Part shown: in pieces, positions 1 through 8,716 of the stretch | Position numbering within the stretch: position 1 is the first letter of the stretch | How the letters are laid out: every line of letters starts with the position of its first letter | Assembly: GCF_003259835.1 (NCBI RefSeq) | Contig: NZ_QLMI01000006.1 | Span: 149,317 to 213,316 of the forward strand | From: Flavobacterium aquaticum | GTDB taxonomy: Bacteria; Bacteroidota; Bacteroidia; Flavobacteriales; Flavobacteriaceae | Direction: 5' to 3' | Length of the DNA: 64,000 nt | Made by a program: the position numbers and the translations under genes | The notes under the pieces: model-generated | The model's input: only the letters and a program-made list of their open reading frames with translations | Databases searched by the model: none | Told to the model about the DNA's origin: nothing

Positions 1-586
1 GCTTTACGCTTATTGGTTCCCAAAATTTTTCTTCCCAATTGGCATCTTCATTATGAACTCCAGCATCCACATAAGGCTTGAAAACAATTTTTGCATCCGA
101 ATTCAAAGCGGTGATTTCGTAGTTGATAACCCCAACTTCATCCAAATCTAAAGATAAGAAACGTTGCACTTTTACAGCGATTTCGGTTCCATTTGCTAAA
201 GTGGCAATAAAAGAACGATAATAAATACCTTCTTTCATGTTCAATTCACGACGGAAATTAGAAACCGACTGACATTTGGCTAAATCTAAATTTTCGCCAT
301 TAATTTCGATGTCAATTCCAATCCAATTTGGTGCGTTTAATACTTTTGCGAAATATTCTGGATAGCCGTTTTTCCACCAACCTACTTTTGTTTTATCGGG
401 ATAATAAATTCCGGCAATGTAACTTCCTTGAAACGTTTTGCCTGAATAGTGTTCTTCAAAATTAGCGCGTTGCCCCATAGCACCGTTTCCAATACTAAAT
501 AAACTTTCAGAAGATTTAACTCGCTCTGCATCAAATTCTTCTTCAATAATCGACCAATTGTCGGGTTGTATATAATCTTGATTCAT
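1..586 (-). CDS. GH65 family glycoside phosphorylase (probable maltose phosphorylase), partial
   Basis: The first 195 codons are present; the gene runs off the left edge and its catalytic part is missing. The protein starts MNQDYIQPDNWSIIEEEF and contains SLFSIGNGAMGQRANFEE, the typical N-terminal beta-sandwich opening of family 65 phosphorylases, which split maltose with phosphate into glucose and beta-glucose 1-phosphate in the cytoplasm. The next gene upstream on the same strand is beta-phosphoglucomutase, which consumes exactly that product. This supports maltose as substrate, although trehalose or kojibiose phosphorylase cannot be excluded from this part. The gap to pgmB is 45 bases and contains a short dispersed repeat. 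Confidence 0.9.
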   Translation of the reverse strand, partial: MNQDYIQPDNWSIIEEEFDAERVKSSESLFSIGNGAMGQRANFEEHYSGKTFQGSYIAGIYYPDKTKVGWWKNGYPEYFAKVLNAPNWIGIDIEINGENLDLAKCQSVSNFRRELNMKEGIYYRSFIATLANGTEIAVKVQRFLSLDLDEVGVINYEITALNSDAKIVFKPYVDAGVHNEDANWEEKFWEPISVK

Positions 587-607
587 TTTTGTAATATGTC
601 AATTTTG

Positions 608-623
608 TTAATGTGTCAATTAG
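608..623. repeat. short dispersed intergenic repeat, copy 1
   Basis: The 16-mer TTAATGTGTCAATTAG occurs here between pgmB and the GH65 gene and again, identical, at 54162-54177. The surrounding bases repeat the theme (ATGTCAATTTT, TAGTCAATTTC). It looks like a family of short AT-rich intergenic repeats rather than a protein-binding operator, because the second copy lies at an unrelated locus. Confidence 0.5.
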
Positions 624-631
624 TCAATTTC

Positions 632-1282
632 TTAACCAATTAATTGCGATAAAAAGGCTTCATCAATAAAAGTGAAATCTTTAAAATTGTAATTTGCTTC
701 ATGTAAAACGGTGGCATCGCCAATTCCTACACTTATCATGTTGGCAATATTAGCCGCTTGAATTCCAGCTACCGAATCTTCAAAAACGATGGCATTTTCA
801 TTGGAAACTCCTACCAATTGTGCTGCTCTTAAAAATACTTCCGGATCTGGTTTTGCGTTGGAAACGTCATTTCCATCCACAATAGCATCAAAAAAGTGCA
901 TGATATTGGTTTTTTCTAAAATAGGTCGCGCGTTTTTACTTGCCGAACCTAAAGCAATGAATTGGTTTTTACTTTTCAGATATTCCAATACTTTTAGTAC
1001 ACCTGGAAGAATTTCACTTTCGTCCATGTCTACTAAATAGGAAAGGTATTCTTCATTTTTTTGAACCAACCATTTGTTTTTATCTTCTTGGGAAGCTTGT
1101 ACGTTTCCCAATTCTAAAATAATGTCTAACGAACGAACACGGCTAACGCCTTTTAAACCTTCGTTATGATCGTGCGTAAACTTGATTCCTAATTGGTTGG
1201 CCAACTTTTGCCAAGCTAAAAAATGATATTTAGCCGTGTCAACAATTACGCCGTCAAGGTCGAATATGAATGCTTTTTTCAT
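632..1282 (-). CDS. pgmB: beta-phosphoglucomutase
   Basis: This HAD-superfamily enzyme of 216 residues converts beta-glucose 1-phosphate to glucose 6-phosphate in the cytoplasm. HAD motif I is FDLDGVIVDT at residues 7-16, with the nucleophile and acid/base aspartates D8 and D10. The serine of motif II is in LGSASK, the lysine of motif III in KPDPEVF, and motif IV is VFEDSVAGIQAA. The length is normal for the family. The start lies 3 bases after the MFS gene stop, so the two are translated from one message. Position between the sugar transporter and GH65 fits a maltose phosphorolysis operon. Confidence 0.95.
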   Translation of the reverse strand: MKKAFIFDLDGVIVDTAKYHFLAWQKLANQLGIKFTHDHNEGLKGVSRVRSLDIILELGNVQASQEDKNKWLVQKNEEYLSYLVDMDESEILPGVLKVLEYLKSKNQFIALGSASKNARPILEKTNIMHFFDAIVDGNDVSNAKPDPEVFLRAAQLVGVSNENAIVFEDSVAGIQAANIANMISVGIGDATVLHEANYNFKDFTFIDEAFLSQLIG

Positions 1283-1285
1283 GGT

Positions 1286-2632
1286 CTAAATATCTTTTTG
1301 ATCTTTAACTTTTAATACCAAAAGGGCAGCTAATAGGAAACTTACACCACTCATAACAATAGCATAAATAGCATGATCGTTATAAACGTATTTCACTAAA
1401 GGACCGCCAATTAAGGCATTGATAATTTGTGGAATTACAATAAAAAAGTTGAAAATTCCCATGTAAACACCCATTTTTTTAGGCTGAATGGAGCCCGCCA
1501 AAATAGCGTAAGGCATAGCCAAAATACTTGCCCAAGCAAATCCGACTAAAACCATTGAGAAGATTAATGCTTCTTTGTTAGGCATAAAATACATCGAGAT
1601 TAATCCGATTCCTCCTAAAACTAAAGAAAGTGCGTGTGTTTTTCTTCGTCCAATTTGTTTTGCGATGTAAGGCAACGCAAATGCTACTACAGCAGAAACT
1701 GCATTATAAACTCCGAAAATAATTCCTACCCAATCTCCAGCAGATTGAAATTCTGGACTTTTAGTATCACCTACTGATAACCCATAAATGTGTTGGGCAA
1801 TTGCCGGAGTTGTAAAAACCCACATTCCAAACAATCCAAACCAAGAAAAGAATTGTACCCAACTTAGTTGACGCATCGTTTCTGGCATTTTTGCAAAATC
1901 TGAAAAAACATCTGAAAGTTTGGCTTCTTTGGTTTCACCAATAGCTTCTTTGTGTTCTTTCTCGTCTCTAAATTGTTCTAATTCTTCTGGAGAATATTCT
2001 TTAGTTGTGAAAATGGTTACTAAAATTGAAGCCACTAAAATTAGAGCTCCAATAATAAAAGAATAAATTAAGTTTAATGGAACAGCAGAAGTTTCTGAAG
2101 GTTGATTACTGATTCCAAACCAATTGGTTAAAACATAAGGCAACCATGATCCTACCACGGCTCCAATTCCAATTAATGCGGTTTGAACGCTAAAACCTAA
2201 CGTATGTTGGTCTGCCCTTAAATTATCTCCCACCAAAGCACGAAAAGGTTCCATGGCAATGTTAAAAGAAGCATCCATAATCATTAACATTCCAGCGCCT
2301 ACCCACAGTGCAGGCATAAAAGCAATGAATATTTCGGCTTGCGGCATTAAAATTAAACCAACTGATGCTAAGATCGCACCTGCCAAGAAATATGGTTTTC
2401 TTCTACCAAATTTAGACCAAGTGTTATCGCTATAGTGTCCGATTATCGGTTGCACAATTAATCCCATTAAAGGAGCAATTATCCAAAACCATGATAATTC
2501 ATGAACATCGGCACCAAAAAGCTGAAGAATTCTACTTGCGTTAGCATTTTGTAGGGCAAAACCCATTTGGATTCCCAAAAAACCGAAACTCATGTTCCAA
2601 ATTTCCCAGAAACCTAATTTACGCTTTTCCAT
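1286..2632 (-). CDS. MFS sugar transporter (probable maltose importer)
   Basis: A polytopic inner-membrane protein of 448 residues with about 12 hydrophobic segments. It carries the MFS signature GHYSDNTWSKFGRRKPYFL near residues 65-83, the loop between helices 2 and 3. It resembles the SLC45/sucrose-maltose branch of MFS carriers. Genomic context (LacI regulator, pgmB, GH65, SusCD, amylase) makes maltose or short maltodextrins the likely substrate, moved from periplasm to cytoplasm by proton symport. It heads the leftward operon and has a promoter-like box upstream at 2725-2732. The substrate is inferred from neighbours, not from sequence. Confidence 0.9.
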   Translation of the reverse strand: MEKRKLGFWEIWNMSFGFLGIQMGFALQNANASRILQLFGADVHELSWFWIIAPLMGLIVQPIIGHYSDNTWSKFGRRKPYFLAGAILASVGLILMPQAEIFIAFMPALWVGAGMLMIMDASFNIAMEPFRALVGDNLRADQHTLGFSVQTALIGIGAVVGSWLPYVLTNWFGISNQPSETSAVPLNLIYSFIIGALILVASILVTIFTTKEYSPEELEQFRDEKEHKEAIGETKEAKLSDVFSDFAKMPETMRQLSWVQFFSWFGLFGMWVFTTPAIAQHIYGLSVGDTKSPEFQSAGDWVGIIFGVYNAVSAVVAFALPYIAKQIGRRKTHALSLVLGGIGLISMYFMPNKEALIFSMVLVGFAWASILAMPYAILAGSIQPKKMGVYMGIFNFFIVIPQIINALIGGPLVKYVYNDHAIYAIVMSGVSFLLAALLVLKVKDQKDI

Positions 2633-2658
2633 TATCGTAATTTATTGATTAATAAATC

Positions 2659-2681
2659 GATAAGCGTTCTATGTGCTTATC
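2659..2681. promoter_or_regulatory. inverted repeat in the MFS gene leader
   Basis: GATAAGC at 2659-2665 and its exact complement GCTTATC at 2675-2681 are separated by 9 bases. The element sits about 27 bases before the MFS start codon and downstream of the candidate promoter, so it would be in the mRNA leader. It could be a hairpin near the ribosome start or a protein-binding site. Confidence 0.4.
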
Positions 2682-2724
2682 AAAACTTATGTTTTTAGAA
2701 GTGAAGTTACAAGCTTTGATATCA

Positions 2725-2732
2725 CAAATATA
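2725..2732 (-). promoter_or_regulatory. candidate promoter -7 box of the MFS-pgmB-GH65 operon
   Basis: The minus strand reads TATATTTG, a full match to the Bacteroidota -7 consensus TAnnTTTG, about 93 bases upstream of the MFS start. No convincing TTG was found at the -33 position, so regulated activation or a weak promoter is possible. Confidence 0.45.
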
Positions 2733-2836
2733 AAAGGTTATTTTAATAAATAATCTTATTTGAGTAAATATTTTTTATTCGAATAATGTAAATTAAAATT
2801 TTAATTAATTGATTTTCAGTAAATTAAACTCAACTA

Positions 2837-3859
2837 TCACGATTTCGTAGATTCTCGAATTATTAGATTCGTTTCGATGATTTCGGTTTTGTAATGTTCG
2901 TCTTCTTCATCTTCTAATTCCAATCTTTTAATTAGCATTTCGGCAGCTTTTCTTCCCATTTTAATACCATTTTGACTGATGGTGGTAATGGTTGGCGTGG
3001 AATATTTTGAGATAATTCCATCTGTGAAAGCTACTACTGATAAATCTTCAGGAATTTTGATTCCTTTAGACATTGCTAATTTTAGTGCAGTTACAGCAAA
3101 CAATTCGTTAACCGCCAAAATAGCATCAATAGATTGATTTTCTAATAATTCATTGATTTTCTCATCGCAATGTTCGGTATCTTCAATTCGGATTATTAAG
3201 TTTTCATCTACTTCTATTCCGTGATCGTGTAAAACATTTAGATAACCATCTGTTCTTAATTTCCCAACACTAACGTAATCAACTGTAGTTAGTAGGGCGA
3301 TTTTCTTCAATCCTTTAGAAATTAAGAAATTGGTAGCTTCGTAGGCCGCCAATTGATCATCAATAATTACTTTATCACATAGAATATCATTGGAAATTCT
3401 ATCAAAAAGCACTACCGGCATTCCTTGGTTAATTACCTCTTGAAGATGGTGAAAGTCTTTCTTTTGTTGGGTTTCTTTTGATAACGACATAATAAAACCA
3501 TCGGTACTTCCATTGGCCAACATTTCCATATTGATGACTTCTTTGTCGAAAGACTCGTCTGACAAACATACAATTACATTATAGCCACATTCATTTGCCA
3601 CTTGCTCTATACCACTAATTACTGTAGCAAAAAAGTGATGCACAATTTCAGGAATTATAATACCAATTGTCTTAGTTTTCTTGTTTTTTAAGCTTAGCGC
3701 AATATTATTAGGTTTGTAATTATATAACTTGGCAAAAGCTTGAACTTTCAAACGAGTGTCTTCGCTGATTTCAGGGCTATCACGTAATGATTTTGAAACA
3801 GTAGAAATAGATACATCCAATTCTTTTGCAATTTGCTTTAACGTAACTTTTCTTCTCAT
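2837..3859 (-). CDS. LacI-family transcriptional regulator of the maltodextrin locus
   Basis: A LacI/GalR regulator of 340 residues. The N-terminal helix-turn-helix is visible in VTLKQIAKELDVSISTVSKSL (residues 5-25), followed by the hinge and a periplasmic-binding-protein-like effector domain starting near TKTIGIIIPEI. It is placed between the two arms of the sugar locus and probably binds the CGAAAACGTTTTCG palindrome at 3961-3974, about 100 bases upstream of its own start. The likely effector is a maltose-derived sugar or sugar phosphate. Whether it represses or activates cannot be read from sequence. Confidence 0.93.
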   Translation of the reverse strand: MRRKVTLKQIAKELDVSISTVSKSLRDSPEISEDTRLKVQAFAKLYNYKPNNIALSLKNKKTKTIGIIIPEIVHHFFATVISGIEQVANECGYNVIVCLSDESFDKEVINMEMLANGSTDGFIMSLSKETQQKKDFHHLQEVINQGMPVVLFDRISNDILCDKVIIDDQLAAYEATNFLISKGLKKIALLTTVDYVSVGKLRTDGYLNVLHDHGIEVDENLIIRIEDTEHCDEKINELLENQSIDAILAVNELFAVTALKLAMSKGIKIPEDLSVVAFTDGIISKYSTPTITTISQNGIKMGRKAAEMLIKRLELEDEEDEHYKTEIIETNLIIRESTKS

Positions 3860-3950
3860 AGCAATCTAGGCGGTTATAATTTTTTAATAAATGTAACTTA
3901 TTTTTTTGGGTCTTGCAATATTATGTTAAAAATTGACACTTATTGATAAA

Positions 3951-3974
3951 GTTTTCAACACGAAAACGTTTTCG
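3951..3974. promoter_or_regulatory. LacI-type operator cluster
   Basis: CGAAAACGTTTTCG at 3961-3974 is a perfect 14-base palindrome with the central CG typical of LacI/GalR operators. A further half-site GTTTTC lies at 3951-3956, giving GTTTTC, GAAAAC, GTTTTC in a row. It sits in the 223-base region between the LacI gene (leftward) and susC (rightward), so one site could control both. No clear TAnnTTTG box was found for susC; TAAATTTA at about 4021-4028 is one mismatch away. Confidence 0.75.
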
Positions 3975-4082
3975 AAAGGTTTTTACCAAAACTCAGTTTT
4001 TTTATCTGCAATTTTTACATAAATTTAACATTAGAAGTGGATTTACAAGCGAATAAAAAACAATTTAACCTAAACAATTTGT

Positions 4083-7000
4083 ATGAAAACACTGCAAAAA
4101 AAGTTATTGCTTTTGCTACTGATGTTACCCTTAGGCTTATTGGCTCAAAACACCCTTAAAGGGGTAGTTTTAGACGGCTCTTCAAAACAAACCTTACCAG
4201 GAGTAAATGTATTAGTGGCGGGCACAACAAACGGAGCTACTACCGACTTTGATGGAAATTTCACTTTAACAAACATCAAAAAAGGAGATAAAATTGTATT
4301 CTCATATATAGGCTTTAAAGATGAAACCATAACATATGAAAATCAAAACACAATAACAATTACTTTACAAGAAGATCAAAAAGAATTAAAAGATGTAATA
4401 GTAATTGGATATGGAACTACAACTAAGAAAGATGCGACAGGGTCTGTTACATCTGTAACATCAAAAGAGTTCAATAAAGGAGCCATTGTTTCAGCAGATC
4501 AACTACTTACAGGCAAAGCACCAGGAGTTAGGATAACCAACAATGGTGGACAACCAGATTCTGCTCCTAATATTAGAATTAGAGGAGGTTCTTCATTAAA
4601 TGCAAATAGTAGTCCTTTATTGGTAATTGATGGTGTTCCAGTAGATAACACAACACCTGCTGGGGTTTCTAATCCATTATCGTTAATAAACCCTAATGAT
4701 ATTGAAAGCTTTACAATTCTTAAAGACGCTTCTGCAACTGCAATTTATGGTTCTAGAGCATCAAACGGAGTTATCATAATTACAACAAAAAAAGGAAGCA
4801 AAGGAAGTCCTGAATTTAATTATTCTTCAAGTGTTTCTTTTGGGAATGTTTCTAAAAAAATCAATGTAATGGATGGTAAAACATTCTCAAAATTTATTCA
4901 AGAATATCATCCAGATTTAGTAAATAATTTAGGTATAGCTGATCCAAGTGCTCCTGTAGGAACAGTTGATGATCCAAGCACTCCAGATGTTATTGAAGGT
5001 CGTATATTATCTAATACAGACTGGCAAGATGCAATCTTTAGAAACTCTATTTCTACAGATCATAACATTAGTGGTAGAGCAAATTTATTTGGATATTTAC
5101 CCTTTAGAGCGTCTCTTGGATACACCCGAAATGAAGGTATAGTAAAAACAAATGATTACGAAAGATATTCATATTCTATCAAAATGAATCCTAATATGTT
5201 TGACAATCATTTGAAGTTAGACGTTAATGCAAAAGGAATTATCACAGACAAAAATGCGATAGATGAGGGAAGCGCATTAGCTGGTGCAGTTAATATGGAC
5301 CCTACAAAACCAATTTATGATTCAAATAGTATTTTTGGAGGTTACTATCAAACTATGACTGCAAGCAACCCAAATATAGTGAGTGGCCAATACAATCCAG
5401 TTGCGCTTTTAGAACAAAGAAGCAGACCTGAAAGAAGTATCCGTTTTTTAGGAAATATTGAAATGGATTACAAAATGCATTTTTTACCAGAGTTAAGAGC
5501 TGTGGTAAATTTAGGTTTAGATGCTTCAGAATCAAAAATTAGAGAAACTTTTACCGATAATGCAATTGCAACATATAACGGAACAAACGTTGTATTTAAT
5601 CCTGGAAAAAATTATCAAGAAAATCAAACTATTACAAATACCACATTTGATAGTTATTTAGTTTATACTAAAAACATGAATGGTTTACTTAAAAAATTTG
5701 ATATTCAAGGAGGCTATTCTTATCAAAACTTCAAAAATGATGGTAACAAAGAAATTTACCAATACAACCCTAATACTGGCATAAGAGAAATTCTAATAAA
5801 CCCTAACAATCCAAACAACAGGTATTATAACGAATTGAATTTACAATCTTTCTTTGGAAGAACAAACCTTGACTTTGCAAACAAATATTTATTAACACTA
5901 TCGTTTAGAGCTGATGGTTCATCTTTGTTTAGAGAAAAAGACAGATGGGGCTTCTTTCCAGCAGCAGCATTAGCTTGGAAATTAAAAGAGGAAGACTTTC
6001 TTAAAAACGTAACTTTTGTTAATGATTTAAAACTACGTTTAAGTGCAGGTAAAACAGGGCAACAAGACATTACTGGAAATGTAGGGTTTTACCCATCAAT
6101 TCCTTTATTCTCTATAGGTAGTACAACCAGTCAATACTTACCAGGTTCTAACTTATATTCAGCATTACCATTTAATGAAAATTTAACTTGGGAAAAAACA
6201 TCGACTGTAAATGCAGGATTAGATTTTAACTTCTTTAAAAACAGTTTAATCAGTGGTGCATTTGATATTTATTATAACAAAACTTCTGATTTATTAGCAA
6301 GAGTTCCTACAGCTCCTGGACAATATTTAAGTGATAGTTTTATAACTAATGTTGGAAAAACTGAAGGAAAAGGTTTTGAACTTAATTTAAACATTAAACC
6401 TATTTCTAACGACAATTCAACTCTTGAATTCTATTCAAATATTGCTTATAACAGTGTTGAAGTAACAGATTTAGGAGATGTTGAAAGACTAAACGCTGGT
6501 GGAGGATTACCAGTTGGAACTAATGTAAACTCTCAAGTAAATGCAGTTGGTTTTCAGCCTTATGCTTTTTGGTTATTCCAACAATTATATGATACAGATG
6601 GAAATGTAATTCCTGGTGCATTTGTGGACAGAAATGGAGATGGTCAAATTACTAATGACGACCGTTACTATGTAGAAAGAACACCAAAATGGACTTTTGG
6701 ATTTGGATTTAACTACAACTATAAAAACTGGGATTTTGGAACAAGTTTTAGAGGTCAATTTGGTGGACAAACTTATAATTCTAGAATCCTTACATCTGGA
6801 TGGATTGATGCGGCTGTACCAACAAATTCTAGTAGCTTATCAAATGTTTTAGATTTTTATGCAGGTGAAGCTAGCACATCATTTATCAATTTTAATGGAA
6901 ATGAAAAATTCTCTGACTACATGGTAGAAGATGCAACATTCTTAAGATGTGAAAATATAGTTTTAGGATATAGATTTAACAAATTCTATAAAGATGCTTC

Positions 7001-7142
7001 TTTAAGACTTTACGGAGCAGTTAACAACGCATTCCTTGTAACAAAATATGGCGGTCAAGACCCTGAAAACTTTGGAGGAATTGACAACAATTTCTATCCA
7101 AGACCAAGAGTATATACAGTAGGTTTAAGCTTAGATTTCTAA
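4083..7142 (+). CDS. SusC-like TonB-dependent outer-membrane transporter
   Basis: An outer-membrane importer of 1019 residues for maltodextrins. In order it has a signal peptide (residues 1-21, ending LLAQ), a carboxypeptidase-regulatory-like domain (about 23-95, TLKGVVLDGSSKQTLPGVNV), the SusC box region with VIVIGYGTTTKKDATGSV, a plug domain (GKAPGVRI, IRIRGGSSLN, PLLVIDGVPVD) and a long C-terminal beta barrel ending in an aromatic residue (LSLDF). It forms a lid-and-barrel complex with the SusD-like lipoprotein encoded 9 bases downstream. It is the first gene of the rightward operon and the probable target of the LacI operator. Confidence 0.96.
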   Translation: MKTLQKKLLLLLLMLPLGLLAQNTLKGVVLDGSSKQTLPGVNVLVAGTTNGATTDFDGNFTLTNIKKGDKIVFSYIGFKDETITYENQNTITITLQEDQKELKDVIVIGYGTTTKKDATGSVTSVTSKEFNKGAIVSADQLLTGKAPGVRITNNGGQPDSAPNIRIRGGSSLNANSSPLLVIDGVPVDNTTPAGVSNPLSLINPNDIESFTILKDASATAIYGSRASNGVIIITTKKGSKGSPEFNYSSSVSFGNVSKKINVMDGKTFSKFIQEYHPDLVNNLGIADPSAPVGTVDDPSTPDVIEGRILSNTDWQDAIFRNSISTDHNISGRANLFGYLPFRASLGYTRNEGIVKTNDYERYSYSIKMNPNMFDNHLKLDVNAKGIITDKNAIDEGSALAGAVNMDPTKPIYDSNSIFGGYYQTMTASNPNIVSGQYNPVALLEQRSRPERSIRFLGNIEMDYKMHFLPELRAVVNLGLDASESKIRETFTDNAIATYNGTNVVFNPGKNYQENQTITNTTFDSYLVYTKNMNGLLKKFDIQGGYSYQNFKNDGNKEIYQYNPNTGIREILINPNNPNNRYYNELNLQSFFGRTNLDFANKYLLTLSFRADGSSLFREKDRWGFFPAAALAWKLKEEDFLKNVTFVNDLKLRLSAGKTGQQDITGNVGFYPSIPLFSIGSTTSQYLPGSNLYSALPFNENLTWEKTSTVNAGLDFNFFKNSLISGAFDIYYNKTSDLLARVPTAPGQYLSDSFITNVGKTEGKGFELNLNIKPISNDNSTLEFYSNIAYNSVEVTDLGDVERLNAGGGLPVGTNVNSQVNAVGFQPYAFWLFQQLYDTDGNVIPGAFVDRNGDGQITNDDRYYVERTPKWTFGFGFNYNYKNWDFGTSFRGQFGGQTYNSRILTSGWIDAAVPTNSSSLSNVLDFYAGEASTSFINFNGNEKFSDYMVEDATFLRCENIVLGYRFNKFYKDASLRLYGAVNNAFLVTKYGGQDPENFGGIDNNFYPRPRVYTVGLSLDF

Positions 7143-7151
7143 AAAAACACT

Positions 7152-8699
7152 ATGAAAAAAATAAAATTATTTAGCTTCATTGCATTAATATCAGTTTCAA
7201 TTTCATGTACTGATGATTTAAATACAGAGCCTGTAGTAGAACTTTCATTAGAACAACTTTTGGCGCAAGATCCTAATGCAATAAATGGAATTATGTCAAA
7301 ACTATATGGTTCATTTGCCTTATCAGGACCTAATGGCCCTGGAAGTTCTGATATTAGTGATGACCCAGGAGAATCTCCATTCTTAAGAGGAATTGTAAAT
7401 TTACAAGATTTTACTGCCGATGGAATGAAAAACAGATGGGGAGATGATGGCTTAGATCAATTAACAACAGCTTCTAACTGGGATGAAAATAATAAATTCT
7501 TTAGATATTTGTATAATAGAGTTTACTACACCGTACCACAATGTAACAATTTATTAGTAGTATTAAACTCTGTTTCTATTGAAAACAAAGATCAAGTTAT
7601 AGCTGAAGTTAAATTTCTTAGATCTTTAGCTTATTATTACATGATTGATTGTTTTGGAAAAGGCGTATTAGTAACAGAGGCACAAAATGGTGTTTCAACT
7701 CCTTTACCTGAATCAACAAGAACAGAACTATTTAACTTTGTTGAAAGTGAACTTGTTCAAGCAATTGAAAATTTACCTCAAACAAATTCATATGGAAGAG
7801 CTAATAAATATGCCGCTTCAATGCTATTAGCAAAACTATATATGAATGCTGAAGTCTATACAGGCACTCCAAGATACACTGACGCTCTAACATATATTAA
7901 TAAAATCATCAATGAGGGTGGTTATGTATTAGATGACGACTTTGTTGAAGTTTTCTCTGCTGATAACTACATGTCTTCTGAAATTATTTTCCCTTTAATT
8001 GCGGATGCTATTGTAAGTCAAAGTTTTGGAAATACTACTTATATCATTAATGGAAGTATGAATAGTGCTACAATGACAACAACTCTGTTTGGTAACCCTG
8101 GCGGTAATGATGCATGGGCAGGTCACAGAGCAACTAAAGCATGGTATGGATTATTTGGTCCATTAGGTTCTTCAACAGATGATAGAGCTGATTTATTTTG
8201 GACATCTGGACATACTTATGAAATGACCGATTACAAAGAATGGACAAACGGATATCCTTCTACTAAATTTAGAAATACTAATTTTCATTCAACTTCTGGA
8301 ACACCAACAGTTTTTTCAAGCACAGATTTTCCACTTTATAGATTATCAGATGTTTATTTGATGTATGCAGAATGTGCAATAAGAGGTGCTGGAGGAACAT
8401 TAAGTCAAGCTGCAACATATGTAAACTTGGTGAGAAATCGTTCAAATGCTACTTCAATTACTGAATCTGACCTTACATTAGATTTCATCTTAGACGAAAG
8501 AGGAAGAGAACTTAACTTAGAAGGACATAGAAGAAGTGATTTAATTCGTTTTGGAAAATTTACTGGCGGATCATATCTATGGCCATGGAAAGGAAACGCT
8601 CAAACAGGCACTAGTATACCAAGTACATATAACGTTTTCCCTATTCCTTTGACCGCTTTACAAGCTAATCCTAATTTAACACAAAACCCTGGTTATTAA
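7152..8699 (+). CDS. SusD-like glycan-binding lipoprotein (RagB/SusD family)
   Basis: A surface lipoprotein of 515 residues that closes over the SusC barrel and binds the glycan. The lipobox ends at C19 (SVSISC). The SusD family helical repeats are recognisable in the centre (LRSLAYYYMIDCFG near residues 155-170; YAASMLLAKLYMNAEVYTG) and the family C-terminal signature is present (ILDERGRELNLEGHRRSDLI, then NVFPIPLTALQANPNLTQNPGY). Length is typical. It lies 9 bases after susC and 17 bases before the SusE-like gene. Confidence 0.96.
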   Translation: MKKIKLFSFIALISVSISCTDDLNTEPVVELSLEQLLAQDPNAINGIMSKLYGSFALSGPNGPGSSDISDDPGESPFLRGIVNLQDFTADGMKNRWGDDGLDQLTTASNWDENNKFFRYLYNRVYYTVPQCNNLLVVLNSVSIENKDQVIAEVKFLRSLAYYYMIDCFGKGVLVTEAQNGVSTPLPESTRTELFNFVESELVQAIENLPQTNSYGRANKYAASMLLAKLYMNAEVYTGTPRYTDALTYINKIINEGGYVLDDDFVEVFSADNYMSSEIIFPLIADAIVSQSFGNTTYIINGSMNSATMTTTLFGNPGGNDAWAGHRATKAWYGLFGPLGSSTDDRADLFWTSGHTYEMTDYKEWTNGYPSTKFRNTNFHSTSGTPTVFSSTDFPLYRLSDVYLMYAECAIRGAGGTLSQAATYVNLVRNRSNATSITESDLTLDFILDERGRELNLEGHRRSDLIRFGKFTGGSYLWPWKGNAQTGTSIPSTYNVFPIPLTALQANPNLTQNPGY

Positions 8700-8716
8700 T
8701 ATAAAAAGTATATCAA

